This document shows positions 9,970 through 18,114 of a DNA stretch of 64,000 bases, one piece after another. Both the position numbers and the translations under genes were made by a program. The stretch spans positions 2,048,501 to 2,112,500 of the forward strand of contig NZ_QBTZ01000001.1 of the NCBI RefSeq assembly GCF_003058055.1. Direction: 5' to 3'. Below the pieces are notes generated by a model. The model was not told the DNA's origin, searched no databases, and saw only the letters and a program-made list of their open reading frames with translations. How positions within the stretch are numbered: the first letter of the stretch is position 1; every line of letters starts with the position of its first letter. Source of the DNA: Acidovorax sp. 107 (lineage in GTDB: Bacteria; Pseudomonadota; Gammaproteobacteria; Burkholderiales; Burkholderiaceae_C).

Positions 9970-11256
9970 TCAACTCACCACGTGGCATTCGCGCCGCAGC
10001 AGCGCCAGTGCATCGTGCATCTGGTAGTCGCGGTCGCTGGCCAGCGTGGCTTGTGCGTCTTGTACAAAACCGGACCACAGGGCCAGATAGTCCTGCTGGA
10101 AGGCCGCTGCCGCATGGCTGCGGATGAAATCGGCCGCCAGCTCGGGCTGCAGACCGGACTTGCGGATCTTGCGCACCAGGCTGGCGGCGGCTTTCTCGGT
10201 CAGCAGCGTTTTCTTGGGTGCGCCAGCGGCCAGGCACAGGAACAGCGTGAGCAGGGAGTGCTCGTCCTCGTTGCCTGCTGTCGCCTTCGTCCAGGTCTTG
10301 CTGGCGGGCTGCGGAGGTTCATCGTCTTCCTCCAATACGTCCAGGCTGCGGTGAAAGCTGTCCACTTCGGCCAGCGGGTCGTCCAGCAGGAAGTACCGCG
10401 CCCGAAAGGCCCCCATGGGGCGCAACAGGGTACGCAGGGGCGCAGCGGATTGCAGCAGCTTGGGCAGGTCGGCCAGTACCGCAGCGCATTGGGCTTGCAG
10501 CACATCGCGCAGCTCTGCGGGCACGCCAGCAGGCAAGCGCAGTGCCGTCGGCAGAGGCGCCTTCTGTTTGCGCAGGGCGGTCACCAGCTTTTCAAACGCC
10601 GGGGCGCTGGGCCACTCACCCGCCGCCATGGCCTTGGGGTCTAGCGCCTGCATCAGCAGCCCGGTACGGATCACGGCCTCGGCGTCGGCACCGGCGGTTT
10701 CCAGTTCGTCGGTGTCCAGGTCGTACTGCGCGGCCAGCCATTCGGCGGCGGCAATCGCCTGGGCGATATGGCTGCGCCGGGCCAACTCTGCGCGGTAGTC
10801 CGCGTGGGTGCGCAGCGACCACGCGGCCAGCAGTGAGGTCTCGGCATCGGCATACCCCGCCATGCCGAAGTTGCTGCTCTCGGGCATGGCGATCAGCCGC
10901 TTGAGCATGTCCGACCCGCCCTTGGAGCGCGACAGAAAGGAGTTGTCGCGCAACGAGACGGCCGCCTTGGCCAGGTCACCGTCCGTGGTCTCCAGCAAGT
11001 ACAGGCTGATCAGGTTGACCATGCGGTCCCGCGCCTTCTCCAGCTCGGGCCGCAAAAACTCGCTGCCAAAGTAGCGCGCAATCTGCACCATGCCCTTGGG
11101 CGCATCGGTGTTGATGGCTGCCAACCTGTCCGTATTGATAAGGCCATGCTGCACGCCGTAGACCAGCGCCTTTTCAAAGAAGGGGCGGGCGTCGTGGAGT
11201 TGCAGGGCATTGGCGCCCGCTGGCGAATCAGAAGCAGTCGTAGGGGGCGAGGTCAT
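9970..11256 (-). CDS. Conserved-looking unknown protein, distal gene of J-domain operon
   Basis: Not recognised. A 428-aa soluble protein, mostly alpha-helical in composition, without signal peptide or membrane helices. Residues 20-120 include a dense helical block (LHDARPFFEKALVYGV, ARYFGSEFLRPELEKARDRM). There is an acidic linker around residue 315 (LEEDDEPPQPAS) and a helical C-terminus. No catalytic motif was seen. It lies 163 bp downstream of a 257-aa unknown gene on the same strand, separated by a GC-rich repeat that may terminate or attenuate the upstream transcript. Membership in the J-domain operon is therefore likely but less tight than for the other three genes. Confidence 0.65.
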   Translation of the reverse strand: MTSPPTTASDSPAGANALQLHDARPFFEKALVYGVQHGLINTDRLAAINTDAPKGMVQIARYFGSEFLRPELEKARDRMVNLISLYLLETTDGDLAKAAVSLRDNSFLSRSKGGSDMLKRLIAMPESSNFGMAGYADAETSLLAAWSLRTHADYRAELARRSHIAQAIAAAEWLAAQYDLDTDELETAGADAEAVIRTGLLMQALDPKAMAAGEWPSAPAFEKLVTALRKQKAPLPTALRLPAGVPAELRDVLQAQCAAVLADLPKLLQSAAPLRTLLRPMGAFRARYFLLDDPLAEVDSFHRSLDVLEEDDEPPQPASKTWTKATAGNEDEHSLLTLFLCLAAGAPKKTLLTEKAAASLVRKIRKSGLQPELAADFIRSHAAAAFQQDYLALWSGFVQDAQATLASDRDYQMHDALALLRRECHVVS

Positions 11257-11385
11257 GCAGGTAATCCATAGCGTTGCTCATGCTCTTTGCAACTGGCGCG
11301 GCCCCGGGCCAGGACCGCCGAGCAAGGGCCGCCCCGCAGCGAGGGCGGTGTCCCTCTTCCCGAATCACGCAGTGATTCGAGAGAA

Positions 11386-11412
11386 GGGGGAAGGCGCGCA
11401 GCGCCTCAGGGG
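11386..11412. repeat. GC-rich palindromic repeat, copy 1
   Basis: These 27 bases are identical to 18086-18112. The core GGCGCGCAGCGCC can fold into a short hairpin. Both copies end within a few bases of the stop codon of a minus-strand gene. Around this copy the GC-rich region extends back to about 11300 and contains another inverted repeat, CGAATCAC-GCA-GTGATTCG (11361-11379). Confidence 0.7.
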
Positions 11413-11419
11413 TTGTTCT

Positions 11420-12193
11420 CTAGATAGCAGATTCTTCGTCAGAAGCACGTGCGGCGGGCGTGGCCTTGCCGCGGTCGGTTTCGCTGGTCTCGAACTTGCC
11501 ATCGTCTTCCTCGGCGGGGGTCTCGTCGCCCTCTTCCAGGCCCAGGTCAAAGGCGCGTGCTTTGGCGCGCAGCACTAGCAGCATTTCGATGAACAGGTCG
11601 CGGCATTCATAGCGAAGCAGCCAGGCCATCTGCATCCAGTCGCGGTCCGCCACCTCGTCCTGATCGATGCGCGGCTGCACATAGCCCGAGGCCAGCAGCT
11701 CGTCGTCGCTCAGCGTGACGCCGTAGTCTTCGGTCGCGTCAAAGGTGCCGGTGCGGGCAAAGGCTTCGATGCGGCTCCACTTTTCGGCAAAGTAGTTGGC
11801 CAGGGCCTCGGCACCGCCCTCCAGGTCGCCAATGGCGGTGAGGAACTCCACCGGGTCTGCATCGTCGCGGAAGACCACGGCGTTGACCATGTTGCGCAGG
11901 TGCGTGTGGGTGAGGTCCTTGTACTGCTTCTCCAGCACCATGGCACGCGCAAACTGCTCGGGCGTGACCAGCATGTTGACCACGGACGCCTTGGAATCGT
12001 CGTACTCGCGCATCACGGCCAGGATGTCCTTGGGCGCGAGCTGGTCCAGCACCACCATCAGCGCGTTGTCGCCGTCGGTGTCGGCCAGCTCGGCCAGGGC
12101 CGATTCGGCGCCCACGATGTCACCGGCCGCAATCAGGCTGGTGGTCTTGGTGATCAGGGCCAGGTGTTGGTTGCTGCTGCTCATGGTCGTCAT
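11420..12193 (-). CDS. Unknown helical protein in J-domain operon
   Basis: Not recognised. A 257-aa soluble protein starting MTTMSSSN. Residues 15-85 form a run of short helices (LAELADTDGDNALMVVLDQL, LAPKDILAVMREYDD, LVTPEQFARAM), loosely reminiscent of the helical repeats of MgtE N-terminal domains; this is only a resemblance by eye. The middle holds a Trp/Phe-rich segment, and the last ~50 residues are acidic and low-complexity (LEEGDETPAEEDDGKFE), probably disordered. The start codon overlaps the stop of the preceding gene by four bases (ATGA), so translation is probably coupled. Confidence 0.7.
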   Translation of the reverse strand: MTTMSSSNQHLALITKTTSLIAAGDIVGAESALAELADTDGDNALMVVLDQLAPKDILAVMREYDDSKASVVNMLVTPEQFARAMVLEKQYKDLTHTHLRNMVNAVVFRDDADPVEFLTAIGDLEGGAEALANYFAEKWSRIEAFARTGTFDATEDYGVTLSDDELLASGYVQPRIDQDEVADRDWMQMAWLLRYECRDLFIEMLLVLRAKARAFDLGLEEGDETPAEEDDGKFETSETDRGKATPAARASDEESAI

Positions 12194-12762
12194 TCCTTGC
12201 GCTCAAAGCCCACATCGGCCAGCCAGTTGGCGCTGGACTCTTCGCGCGTACGGCTGTTGTGCGGGTCCACCGCGTCGTCGGCGCTCAAGGCGTTGTAGTC
12301 GTCGTCGTGTTCGGCGGCGTCTTCACCGTCGTCCTCGGCATCGACCTCGCCATGCGAGGCGGCGGGGGCCATGCGGGCGTGCTGCTGCAGGTATTCCAGC
12401 CCGGCGGCCACCGCCAGAAAACGCGCGCCCTGGGGCTCGCGCAGTACGGTCTGCGCCAGGCTTTGCGCCCAGGGCTCCAGCGCCACGGCATGTGCCAGGC
12501 TGTGCCAGTCGGGCAAGGCGTCCACCGGCAGGCCCAGCAGGTGCTCGACTGCAGCAGGCTTGGTAAAACGAAAGCCCCGGTGAAACACCACAGCCACCAT
12601 CTCGGGGGCCAGCTCCATCATCTGCACCAGAAAGGCGATTTCATTGCGCTTCTCAGCCAGGCGCTTGCGCAGGACATCGTTGCCTTCGGAGTCGGACACC
12701 AGGTCGTCCAGCTCGGCCTGGTAGGCAGAGCGCAGGTCATGAAAGTAAGGAGAAAGTTTCAC
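12190..12762 (-). CDS. Unknown protein with acidic tail in J-domain operon
   Basis: Not recognised. A 190-aa soluble protein starting at a GTG that overlaps the stop codon of the J-domain gene (GTGA). Residues 1-60 look like a helical hairpin (LRSAYQAELDDLVSD, RLAEKRNEIAFLVQMME). The middle has a helical segment rich in Leu/Ala/Trp. Residues about 130-170 are strongly acidic with Asp/Glu/His runs (EDDGEDAAEHDDDYN), like the tail of the next protein. The shared acidic tails and coupled start codons suggest the operon proteins act together, perhaps as chaperone partners. Confidence 0.7.
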   Translation of the reverse strand: MKLSPYFHDLRSAYQAELDDLVSDSEGNDVLRKRLAEKRNEIAFLVQMMELAPEMVAVVFHRGFRFTKPAAVEHLLGLPVDALPDWHSLAHAVALEPWAQSLAQTVLREPQGARFLAVAAGLEYLQQHARMAPAASHGEVDAEDDGEDAAEHDDDYNALSADDAVDPHNSRTREESSANWLADVGFERKE

Positions 12763-13058
12763 AGGGGAGAAGAGGAAGAAGAAAGAATGCGCGCGCTGTA
12801 GGCCTGCCAGATCTCTTGCGCGGTCTGCAGCGGGTCGTCCAGCAGATTGCGGCGGCGGTTGTCGTCGTAGGCTTGGCGGGCGTCGTCGTCCGACAGCACC
12901 TCGTAGGCCTTCTGCACCTGAGCAAAACGCTGGGCAGCGTCCGGCGCGTCGTTGCGGTCGGGGTGGTAGAACGAAGCCTTCTGCCGAAAGGCCTTCTTGA
13001 CGTCGGCCAGCGACGCATTGGCCGCCAGCCCCAGGGCGGCGTAGTGGTCTGCAGTCAT
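12759..13058 (-). CDS. Short J-domain (DnaJ-like) protein
   Basis: A 99-aa protein made almost entirely of a J domain: helix I (DHYAALGL), helix II (LADVKKAFRQKASFY), the invariant HPD motif in HPDRND (about residues 32-37) and helix III (RFAQVQKAYEVLSDDDARQAY). J domains stimulate the ATPase of DnaK-type Hsp70s and deliver clients. No Gly/Phe region, zinc fingers or client-binding domain follows; the 30-residue tail ends in a serine run. It is first in an operon with two overlapping unknown genes and a third further downstream, suggesting that those proteins supply the client or partner function. The 64-bp gap from the YebC-family gene on the same strand leaves room for read-through. Confidence 0.88.
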   Translation of the reverse strand: MTADHYAALGLAANASLADVKKAFRQKASFYHPDRNDAPDAAQRFAQVQKAYEVLSDDDARQAYDDNRRRNLLDDPLQTAQEIWQAYSARILSSSSSPL

Positions 13059-13122
13059 GAAAAAGTGGGTGGTGTGAAAGCCGATGGCGATGGCGCAGGC
13101 CTGAGAGGCCTACGGCCGTGCA

Positions 13123-13836
13123 TCAGCCGCCTAGGCTCACAAACACGTTCTGCACGTCGTCGTTGCCGTCGATGGCGGCCAGGAAAGTTTCCACCTCTTC
13201 GAGCTGCTCGGCCGTGAGGTTGGCAGGGTTGACCGGGTTCTTGGGCTTGTAGCCCAGCTTGACCGACAGCACGTTGAAACCGTGGGCGGGCAGCGCACGG
13301 CTCACCAGGTCCAGTTCAGCCGGGTCGGTCCAGAAGGTGGTGGTGCCCTCTTCGTCGCCTGGCTCGCAGTCTTGCGCGCCCGCTTCAATGGCGGCTTCTT
13401 CCGGATCAGCGCCTGCCACGGCAGGCTCGGCCTCGATCATGCCGACGTGGTCGAAATCCCAGGCCACCGAGCCCGACGTGCCCAACTGGCCCTTGCGAAA
13501 CAGCACGCGCATCTCAGGCGCAGTGCGTTTGACGTTGTCGGTGAGGCATTCGACCATCACCGCCACCTGATGCGGTGCATATCCTTCATAGATCACGCGC
13601 TCGTAGTTCACGGCGTCGGCCCCGGTGCCCGAGCCCTTCTTGATGGCACGCTCCAGCGTGTCCTTGGGCATCGATGCCTTGCGGGCCTGCTCGACCACCA
13701 GACGCAGGCGCGAGTTGCTGGCGGGGTCGGCGCCGCCGCGTGCGGCCACGGTGATTTCCTTGACCAGCTTGCCAAACAGCTTGCCCTTGGCATCGGCTAC
13801 CAGAGCCTTGCCTTTTGCTTTCCACTGCGCGCCCAT
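13123..13836 (-). CDS. YebC/PmpR/TACO1-family protein
   Basis: A 237-aa protein with the three-domain YebC fold. The N-terminus ([19 protein letters not shown]) and [20 protein letters not shown] match the family, as do [29 protein letters not shown] and the C-terminal strand-helix pairs. Length fits the usual ~240 aa. Members were annotated as transcriptional regulators; more recent work links the family to translation of difficult sequences. The N-terminus lacks the usual MAGHSKW start and has MGAQW instead, so this may be a second paralogue beside a canonical yebC elsewhere. The AAAGGT upstream of the ATG is an acceptable ribosome-binding site. Confidence 0.9.
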   Translation of the reverse strand: MGAQWKAKGKALVADAKGKLFGKLVKEITVAARGGADPASNSRLRLVVEQARKASMPKDTLERAIKKGSGTGADAVNYERVIYEGYAPHQVAVMVECLTDNVKRTAPEMRVLFRKGQLGTSGSVAWDFDHVGMIEAEPAVAGADPEEAAIEAGAQDCEPGDEEGTTTFWTDPAELDLVSRALPAHGFNVLSVKLGYKPKNPVNPANLTAEQLEEVETFLAAIDGNDDVQNVFVSLGG

Positions 13837-14058
13837 GGGGGTTACCTTTGTGTGTGGGTTGGGGGGTGTTTGCCGTGGGTCGCTCCGCGCGGCAAAACCC
13901 TATATTTTACTCGCCACGTGGCAATCGCCCGGCAAGAATGACCCGGCCGGTGTCGTGGCAGCGCCAAATCCGTGCCTACCGGCCCAGCCCTTCGCCCATC
14001 AGCGTGTAACCTCGGCGGCATGCCCGCACCCGCCTGCCCTCGTTCCTGAATCCCTCCC

Positions 14059-15288
14059 ATGCTCAACACCCTGTGGCTCGGTTTCTTTCTGACGGCGGCG
14101 GTGGCCGCGCTGGCCCAGTGGCTGGTGGGTGGCAATGCCGACATTTTTTCGGCCATGGTGCAGGCCCTGTTCCAGATGGCGAAGCTCTCGGTCGAGGTGA
14201 TGGTGCTGCTGTTCGGCACGCTCACGCTGTGGCTGGGTTTCTTGCGCATCGCCGAGAAGGCGGGTCTGGTGGACGCCTTGGCGCGCTGGCTGGCACCGCT
14301 GTTTGCCAGACTCATGCCCGGGGTGCCGCGCGGCCACCCGTCGCTCGGGCTGATCACGCTGAACTTTGCCGCCAACGCCCTGGGGCTGGACAACGCCGCC
14401 ACGCCCATGGGCCTGAAGGCCATGAAGGCGCTGCAGGAGCTGAACCCCCAGCCCGATACCGCCACCAACGCGCAAATCCTGTTTCTGGTGCTCAACGCGT
14501 CCTCGCTCACGCTGCTGCCGGTGACCATCTTCATGTATCGCATGCAGCAGGGTGCGCCCGACCCGACGCTGGTCTTCTTGCCCATCCTGCTGGCCACGTC
14601 CGCATCCACCCTGGTGGGCCTGCTGAGCGTGGCCGTGGTGCAGCGCCTGCCGCTGTGGAGCCCCGTGGTGCTGGCCTACCTGATGCCGGTGGCGCTGGTG
14701 CTGGGCGGCTTCATGGCGCTGCTCACCACGCTCAGCGCCGCCGCCCTGGCCTCGCTGTCGTCGCTGCTGGGCAACCTCACGCTGTTTGCGCTGGTCGTGC
14801 TGTTTGTAGGGTTGGGCGCCTGGCGCAAGGTGCCGGTGTATGAGGCGTTCATCGAAGGCGCCCGCGAGGGGTTTGATGTGGCCAAGGGCCTGCTGCCCTA
14901 CCTGGTGGCCATGCTGTGCGCGGTGGGCGTGTTCCGCGCCTCGGGGGCGCTGGGCTATGTGCTGGACGGCATCCGCTGGTGCGTGAACACGCTGGGCGCT
15001 GACGCCCGGTTTGTGGACGCCATGCCCACCGCCCTGGTCAAGCCGTTCTCAGGCAGCGCGGCGCGCGCCATGCTGATTGAGACCATGCAGACCCAGGGCG
15101 TTGACAGCTTTGCTGCCCTGGCCGCCGCCACGATCCAGGGCAGCACCGAAACCACCTTTTACGTGCTGGCGGTGTACTTTGGCGCAGTGGGCATCCAGCG
15201 CGCGCGGCACGCCGTGGGCTGCGCGCTGCTGGCCGAGCTGGCGGGCGTGGTGGCCGCCATCGCGGTGTGTTACCGGTTTTTTGGGTAA
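14059..15288 (+). CDS. SpmA/SpmB-like nucleoside-recognition (Gate) membrane protein
   Basis: A 409-aa inner-membrane protein with about ten hydrophobic helices and two related halves. The first half (about 1-200) matches SpmA-type sequence (LTLWLGFLRIAEKAGLVD, NALGLDNAATPMGLKAM). The second half (about 220-409) matches SpmB-type sequence (ALVKPFSGSAARAMLIETM, IQGSTETTFYVLAVYFGAVG). In Bacillus these are two proteins involved in spore-core dehydration; fused versions in non-sporulating proteobacteria have no established function, though the Gate fold suggests transport. It stands alone, followed by a convergent kinase gene and an interspersed repeat. Confidence 0.85.
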   Translation: MLNTLWLGFFLTAAVAALAQWLVGGNADIFSAMVQALFQMAKLSVEVMVLLFGTLTLWLGFLRIAEKAGLVDALARWLAPLFARLMPGVPRGHPSLGLITLNFAANALGLDNAATPMGLKAMKALQELNPQPDTATNAQILFLVLNASSLTLLPVTIFMYRMQQGAPDPTLVFLPILLATSASTLVGLLSVAVVQRLPLWSPVVLAYLMPVALVLGGFMALLTTLSAAALASLSSLLGNLTLFALVVLFVGLGAWRKVPVYEAFIEGAREGFDVAKGLLPYLVAMLCAVGVFRASGALGYVLDGIRWCVNTLGADARFVDAMPTALVKPFSGSAARAMLIETMQTQGVDSFAALAAATIQGSTETTFYVLAVYFGAVGIQRARHAVGCALLAELAGVVAAIAVCYRFFG

Positions 15289-15340
15289 TTTTGGCTGGTA
15301 GCGCTAGTGCAATATACCCAAACAGCTATCAATTATATAG
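15287..15340 (-). repeat. Interspersed ~50-bp repeat, copy A (intergenic)
   Basis: Read on the minus strand it gives ATTGATAGCTG, then CACTAGCGCTA and a GGCC-like end (CCAGCC), in the same block order as the other four copies. It fills the short gap between the convergent SpmA/SpmB-like gene and the kinase gene. Confidence 0.65.
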
Positions 15341-15351
15341 CAGACAGAATA

Positions 15352-16680
15352 TCAACCGCCAGCGGCTCCAGGCGCAGCCACCAGCTCCCACTCGGCCAAC
15401 TGTTCATTGGTGGCAATCAGCCGCCCGACCAGCAGCTTGATGAAGGCCTTGTCAAAGCGCGACTGCAGATCCTCCGACGCCTCGCGCAGCGCGGGGTTGC
15501 GCACCTTGAGCACCAGCACCTCAGTCTCGGCCACGGCGGTGGCGGTGCGGATGCGGTTGTCGGGGCGCAGGTAGGTCATCTCGCCCAGCGTCACGCCGGG
15601 GCCCAGGGTGCTGAGGTTCCAGCCCTGGCGGCTGACGGCCACCTGGCCTTCGATGAGGATGCAGAACGAGTCGCCCGGCGTGTTCTCGCGCATCAGCACC
15701 GTGCCCTGCTCCAGCCGGCGCCAGCTGCCCAGGCGCATCAGCTCCCACAGGGCAACGTCGTGAAAGTCGGCAAAAAACGGCAGTGCTCGCAGGCGCGCAA
15801 AGCGCTCGGCCTCGGTGTCTTGCGACTTCTGGCGGGGCAGGCCCCGGTGTGCGGCCAGCAGCGCCTGGGCAAAGTCGGCCCAGGTGGCAAAGCGGTCGGC
15901 GGGCTGCTTGGCCAGCGCGCGCAGCAGCACTTCGTCCACATGCGCTGGCAGCGACGCGCGCAGCAGGCTGGGCCGCGTGGGCGTCTCGTTGCTGATCTTG
16001 TAGAGCGTGGCGAAGTCAGTGTCGCCATCAAACGGGCGGCGGCCCGTGAGCAGCTCGTACACCACCACGGCCAGCGAGAACATGTCGCTGTGGTGGGTGA
16101 GGTCCTGCTCGCGCACCTGCTCGGGCGACATGTACGACGGCGACCCCACCAGGCCGGACAGCTGGGTGGCATCGCTGCGCAGCGACAGGGCGGCACCAAA
16201 GTCGGTCAGCTTCACATCGCCGCCGCGCGCCAGCATGAGGTTGGCGGGCTTGATGTCGCGGTGCACCAGGCCCTCGCGGTAAGCGTATTCGAGCGCGTTG
16301 CAGCACTTGAAGGCGATGTCCAGCACCTGGGGCACGGGCAGCAAGGTGTCCGGCGTCGCAAAGTCGGACAGCGGCTGACCGTCCACGTATTCGAGCACCA
16401 GGTACGGCGGCAGCGCCTCTTCGTCCGCATCCAGCAGGCGCACGATGTTGGGGTGGCGCAGGCGACCCGACAGCGCGGCCTCGTTGCGCAGCAGCTTGCG
16501 GTAGCGCTCGGCCTGCTCGGGCACCTTCAGCAGGTGCGCGTGGGTCTGCTTGATGGCCACCTTGCGGCCCCGGAAGCCGTCGAGCCCCAGATACACAATG
16601 CCACTGGCGCCCCGCCCCAGTTCACGCTCGATGCGGTACTTGCCGATGATGGCGGGCGGGGCAGAAGTGGCAGTGGCCAT
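15352..16680 (-). CDS. Serine/threonine kinase fused to cyclic-nucleotide-binding domain
   Basis: A 442-aa cytoplasmic protein. Residues about 12-275 are a Hanks-type kinase with glycine loop LGRGASGIVYLG, ATP-anchoring lysine in KVAIKQ, catalytic loop HRDIKPANLM, DFG metal motif in KLTDFGAAL, and the SPEQ/DMFSLAVVVYELLTG helix region. All catalytic residues are present. After a short linker, residues about 300-430 form a cNMP-binding (CAP-like) fold (LRALPFFADF, GTVLMRENTPGDSFCILIEG, LGEMTYL). The canonical phosphate-binding arginine motif is not obvious, so it may bind another ligand. There is no transmembrane helix or PASTA repeat. It is probably independently transcribed; a partner phosphatase is not nearby. 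Confidence 0.9.
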   Translation of the reverse strand: MATATSAPPAIIGKYRIERELGRGASGIVYLGLDGFRGRKVAIKQTHAHLLKVPEQAERYRKLLRNEAALSGRLRHPNIVRLLDADEEALPPYLVLEYVDGQPLSDFATPDTLLPVPQVLDIAFKCCNALEYAYREGLVHRDIKPANLMLARGGDVKLTDFGAALSLRSDATQLSGLVGSPSYMSPEQVREQDLTHHSDMFSLAVVVYELLTGRRPFDGDTDFATLYKISNETPTRPSLLRASLPAHVDEVLLRALAKQPADRFATWADFAQALLAAHRGLPRQKSQDTEAERFARLRALPFFADFHDVALWELMRLGSWRRLEQGTVLMRENTPGDSFCILIEGQVAVSRQGWNLSTLGPGVTLGEMTYLRPDNRIRTATAVAETEVLVLKVRNPALREASEDLQSRFDKAFIKLLVGRLIATNEQLAEWELVAAPGAAGG

Positions 16681-16718
16681 GGCGGGGCTCCCGGTCAGGG
16701 TGGGCAGTTCAGGTGGGG

Positions 16719-17966
16719 TCAGGCTCCGGCCAGCGCCTGCCCAAAGTCGGCCAGCAGATCTTCCACCTCTTCCAGGCCCACCGACAGGCGGATCATGCTG
16801 TCGGCAATGCCCATGGTGGCGCGCACTTCAGCGCCTGCCTCCCAAAAGATGGTGTGCGCCACCGGGATGATCAGCGTGCGCGTGTCCGCCAGCCCCGTGG
16901 CCTTGATGGGCAGCTGCAGGCGGTTGCACACGGCCAGGCACTGGTCAGGGTTGCGCAGCTCGAACGACAGCAGCCACGAGCCTGCCTTGAGGTGCTTGCG
17001 CGCAAAGGCGTGCTGCGGGTGCGAGGGCAGCATGGGGTACAGCACGCGGGAGACGGCCGGGTGTGCTTCCAGCCACTGCGCTAGCGCCAGAGCGGTGGCA
17101 CTGGTGCGGTCCATGCGCAGCGACAGGGTCTCAGCGCCCAGGGCCAGCTGGTGGGCGGCGTGGGACGACAGCGTGCCGCCCATGTCGCGCAGGCCCTTTT
17201 TGCGCAACTGCTGCAGGCCCCAGCCCTTGGCGTCACCCTTGCGGTAAGCCGCAAAGATGTTGGGATAGCCCGACCAGTCGTACAGGCCCGTGTCGGTGAT
17301 GGCACCGCCCAGCGCATCGCCCTGCCCGCCAATGCTCTTGGTGAGCGAGTTGACCACCAAGCCCGCCCCCACCGTGGCCGCGCGGAACAGGTAGGGCGAG
17401 GCCACGGTGTTGTCCACCACGTACAGCACGCCCCGCTGCCGGCACAGTGCGCCAATGCCTTCCAGGTCGGGGATCTGCGTGCCAGGGTTGGCAATGGTTT
17501 CGACAAACACCATGCGGGTGTTGGGGCGCAGCGCGGCGGCCACATTGGCCGCGTCAGTCACGTCCACCGTGGTCACTTCGATGCCCAGGTCGGCCAACGT
17601 GCCGAACACGCTGTTGGTGTTGCCAAACACAAACTGGCTGGCCACCAGATGGTCGCCCGCCTTGAGCAGCGTGAGAAACACCGCGCAGATGCCCGCCATA
17701 CCGGTCGAGAACACGATGGAGCCGTGCCCGCGCTCCATCTGCGTGATCTTGGCCTCCAGTGCCGCCGTGGTGGGCGTGCCCTGGCGCGCGTAATTGAAGC
17801 CGCCCTTGGCCGTGCCCTGGAAGACGGCGATCAGGTCCTCGACCTTTTCGTAACCGTACTGCACCGAGGTGTGGATGGGCTTGTGGATGGCCCCTTGCTC
17901 GGCGCCGCCCAGGCGGTCGGCATGCACGATCTGGGTGGTGAAACTGTGGTTCTGCGGTGTCGTCAT
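16719..17966 (-). CDS. Cystathionine gamma-synthase family PLP enzyme
   Basis: A 415-aa fold-type I PLP enzyme of the Cys/Met-metabolism group. The internal aldimine lysine lies in NSLTKSIGG. Other family hallmarks are YARQGTPTTAALEAKI, FSTGMAGICAVFLTLL, DNTVASPYLFRAA and the C-terminal SVGLEEVEDLLADF. Reactions in the family include cystathionine gamma-synthase, O-acetyl/O-succinylhomoserine sulfhydrylase and methionine gamma-lyase; sequence alone does not settle which. The insertion around residues 220-245 (LYDWSGYPNIFAAYRKGDAK) fits a subgroup annotated simply as cystathionine gamma-synthase family protein. It is likely monocistronic; the kinase follows after 38 bp on the same strand. Confidence 0.85.
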   Translation of the reverse strand: MTTPQNHSFTTQIVHADRLGGAEQGAIHKPIHTSVQYGYEKVEDLIAVFQGTAKGGFNYARQGTPTTAALEAKITQMERGHGSIVFSTGMAGICAVFLTLLKAGDHLVASQFVFGNTNSVFGTLADLGIEVTTVDVTDAANVAAALRPNTRMVFVETIANPGTQIPDLEGIGALCRQRGVLYVVDNTVASPYLFRAATVGAGLVVNSLTKSIGGQGDALGGAITDTGLYDWSGYPNIFAAYRKGDAKGWGLQQLRKKGLRDMGGTLSSHAAHQLALGAETLSLRMDRTSATALALAQWLEAHPAVSRVLYPMLPSHPQHAFARKHLKAGSWLLSFELRNPDQCLAVCNRLQLPIKATGLADTRTLIIPVAHTIFWEAGAEVRATMGIADSMIRLSVGLEEVEDLLADFGQALAGA

Positions 17967-18085
17967 AAAAATCTGCGCTGTTTCTGCGGGGCTACTTACA
18001 AGACGGGGCGATCACTACTGGCGCGCCCTGATGCCAGTGCACCCGTGGAACTGGCTTTGCCAGGCCACCGGGTGCGCCCCCCTCC

Positions 18086-18112
18086 GGGGGAAGGCGCGCA
18101 GCGCCTCAGGGG
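18086..18112. repeat. GC-rich palindromic repeat, copy 2
   Basis: Identical over 27 bases to 11386-11412. It ends two bases before the stop codon complement of the exonuclease I gene. The hairpin-forming core could mark the 3' end of that transcript. The flanking sequence differs between the two copies. Confidence 0.7.
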
Positions 18113-18114
18113 GG

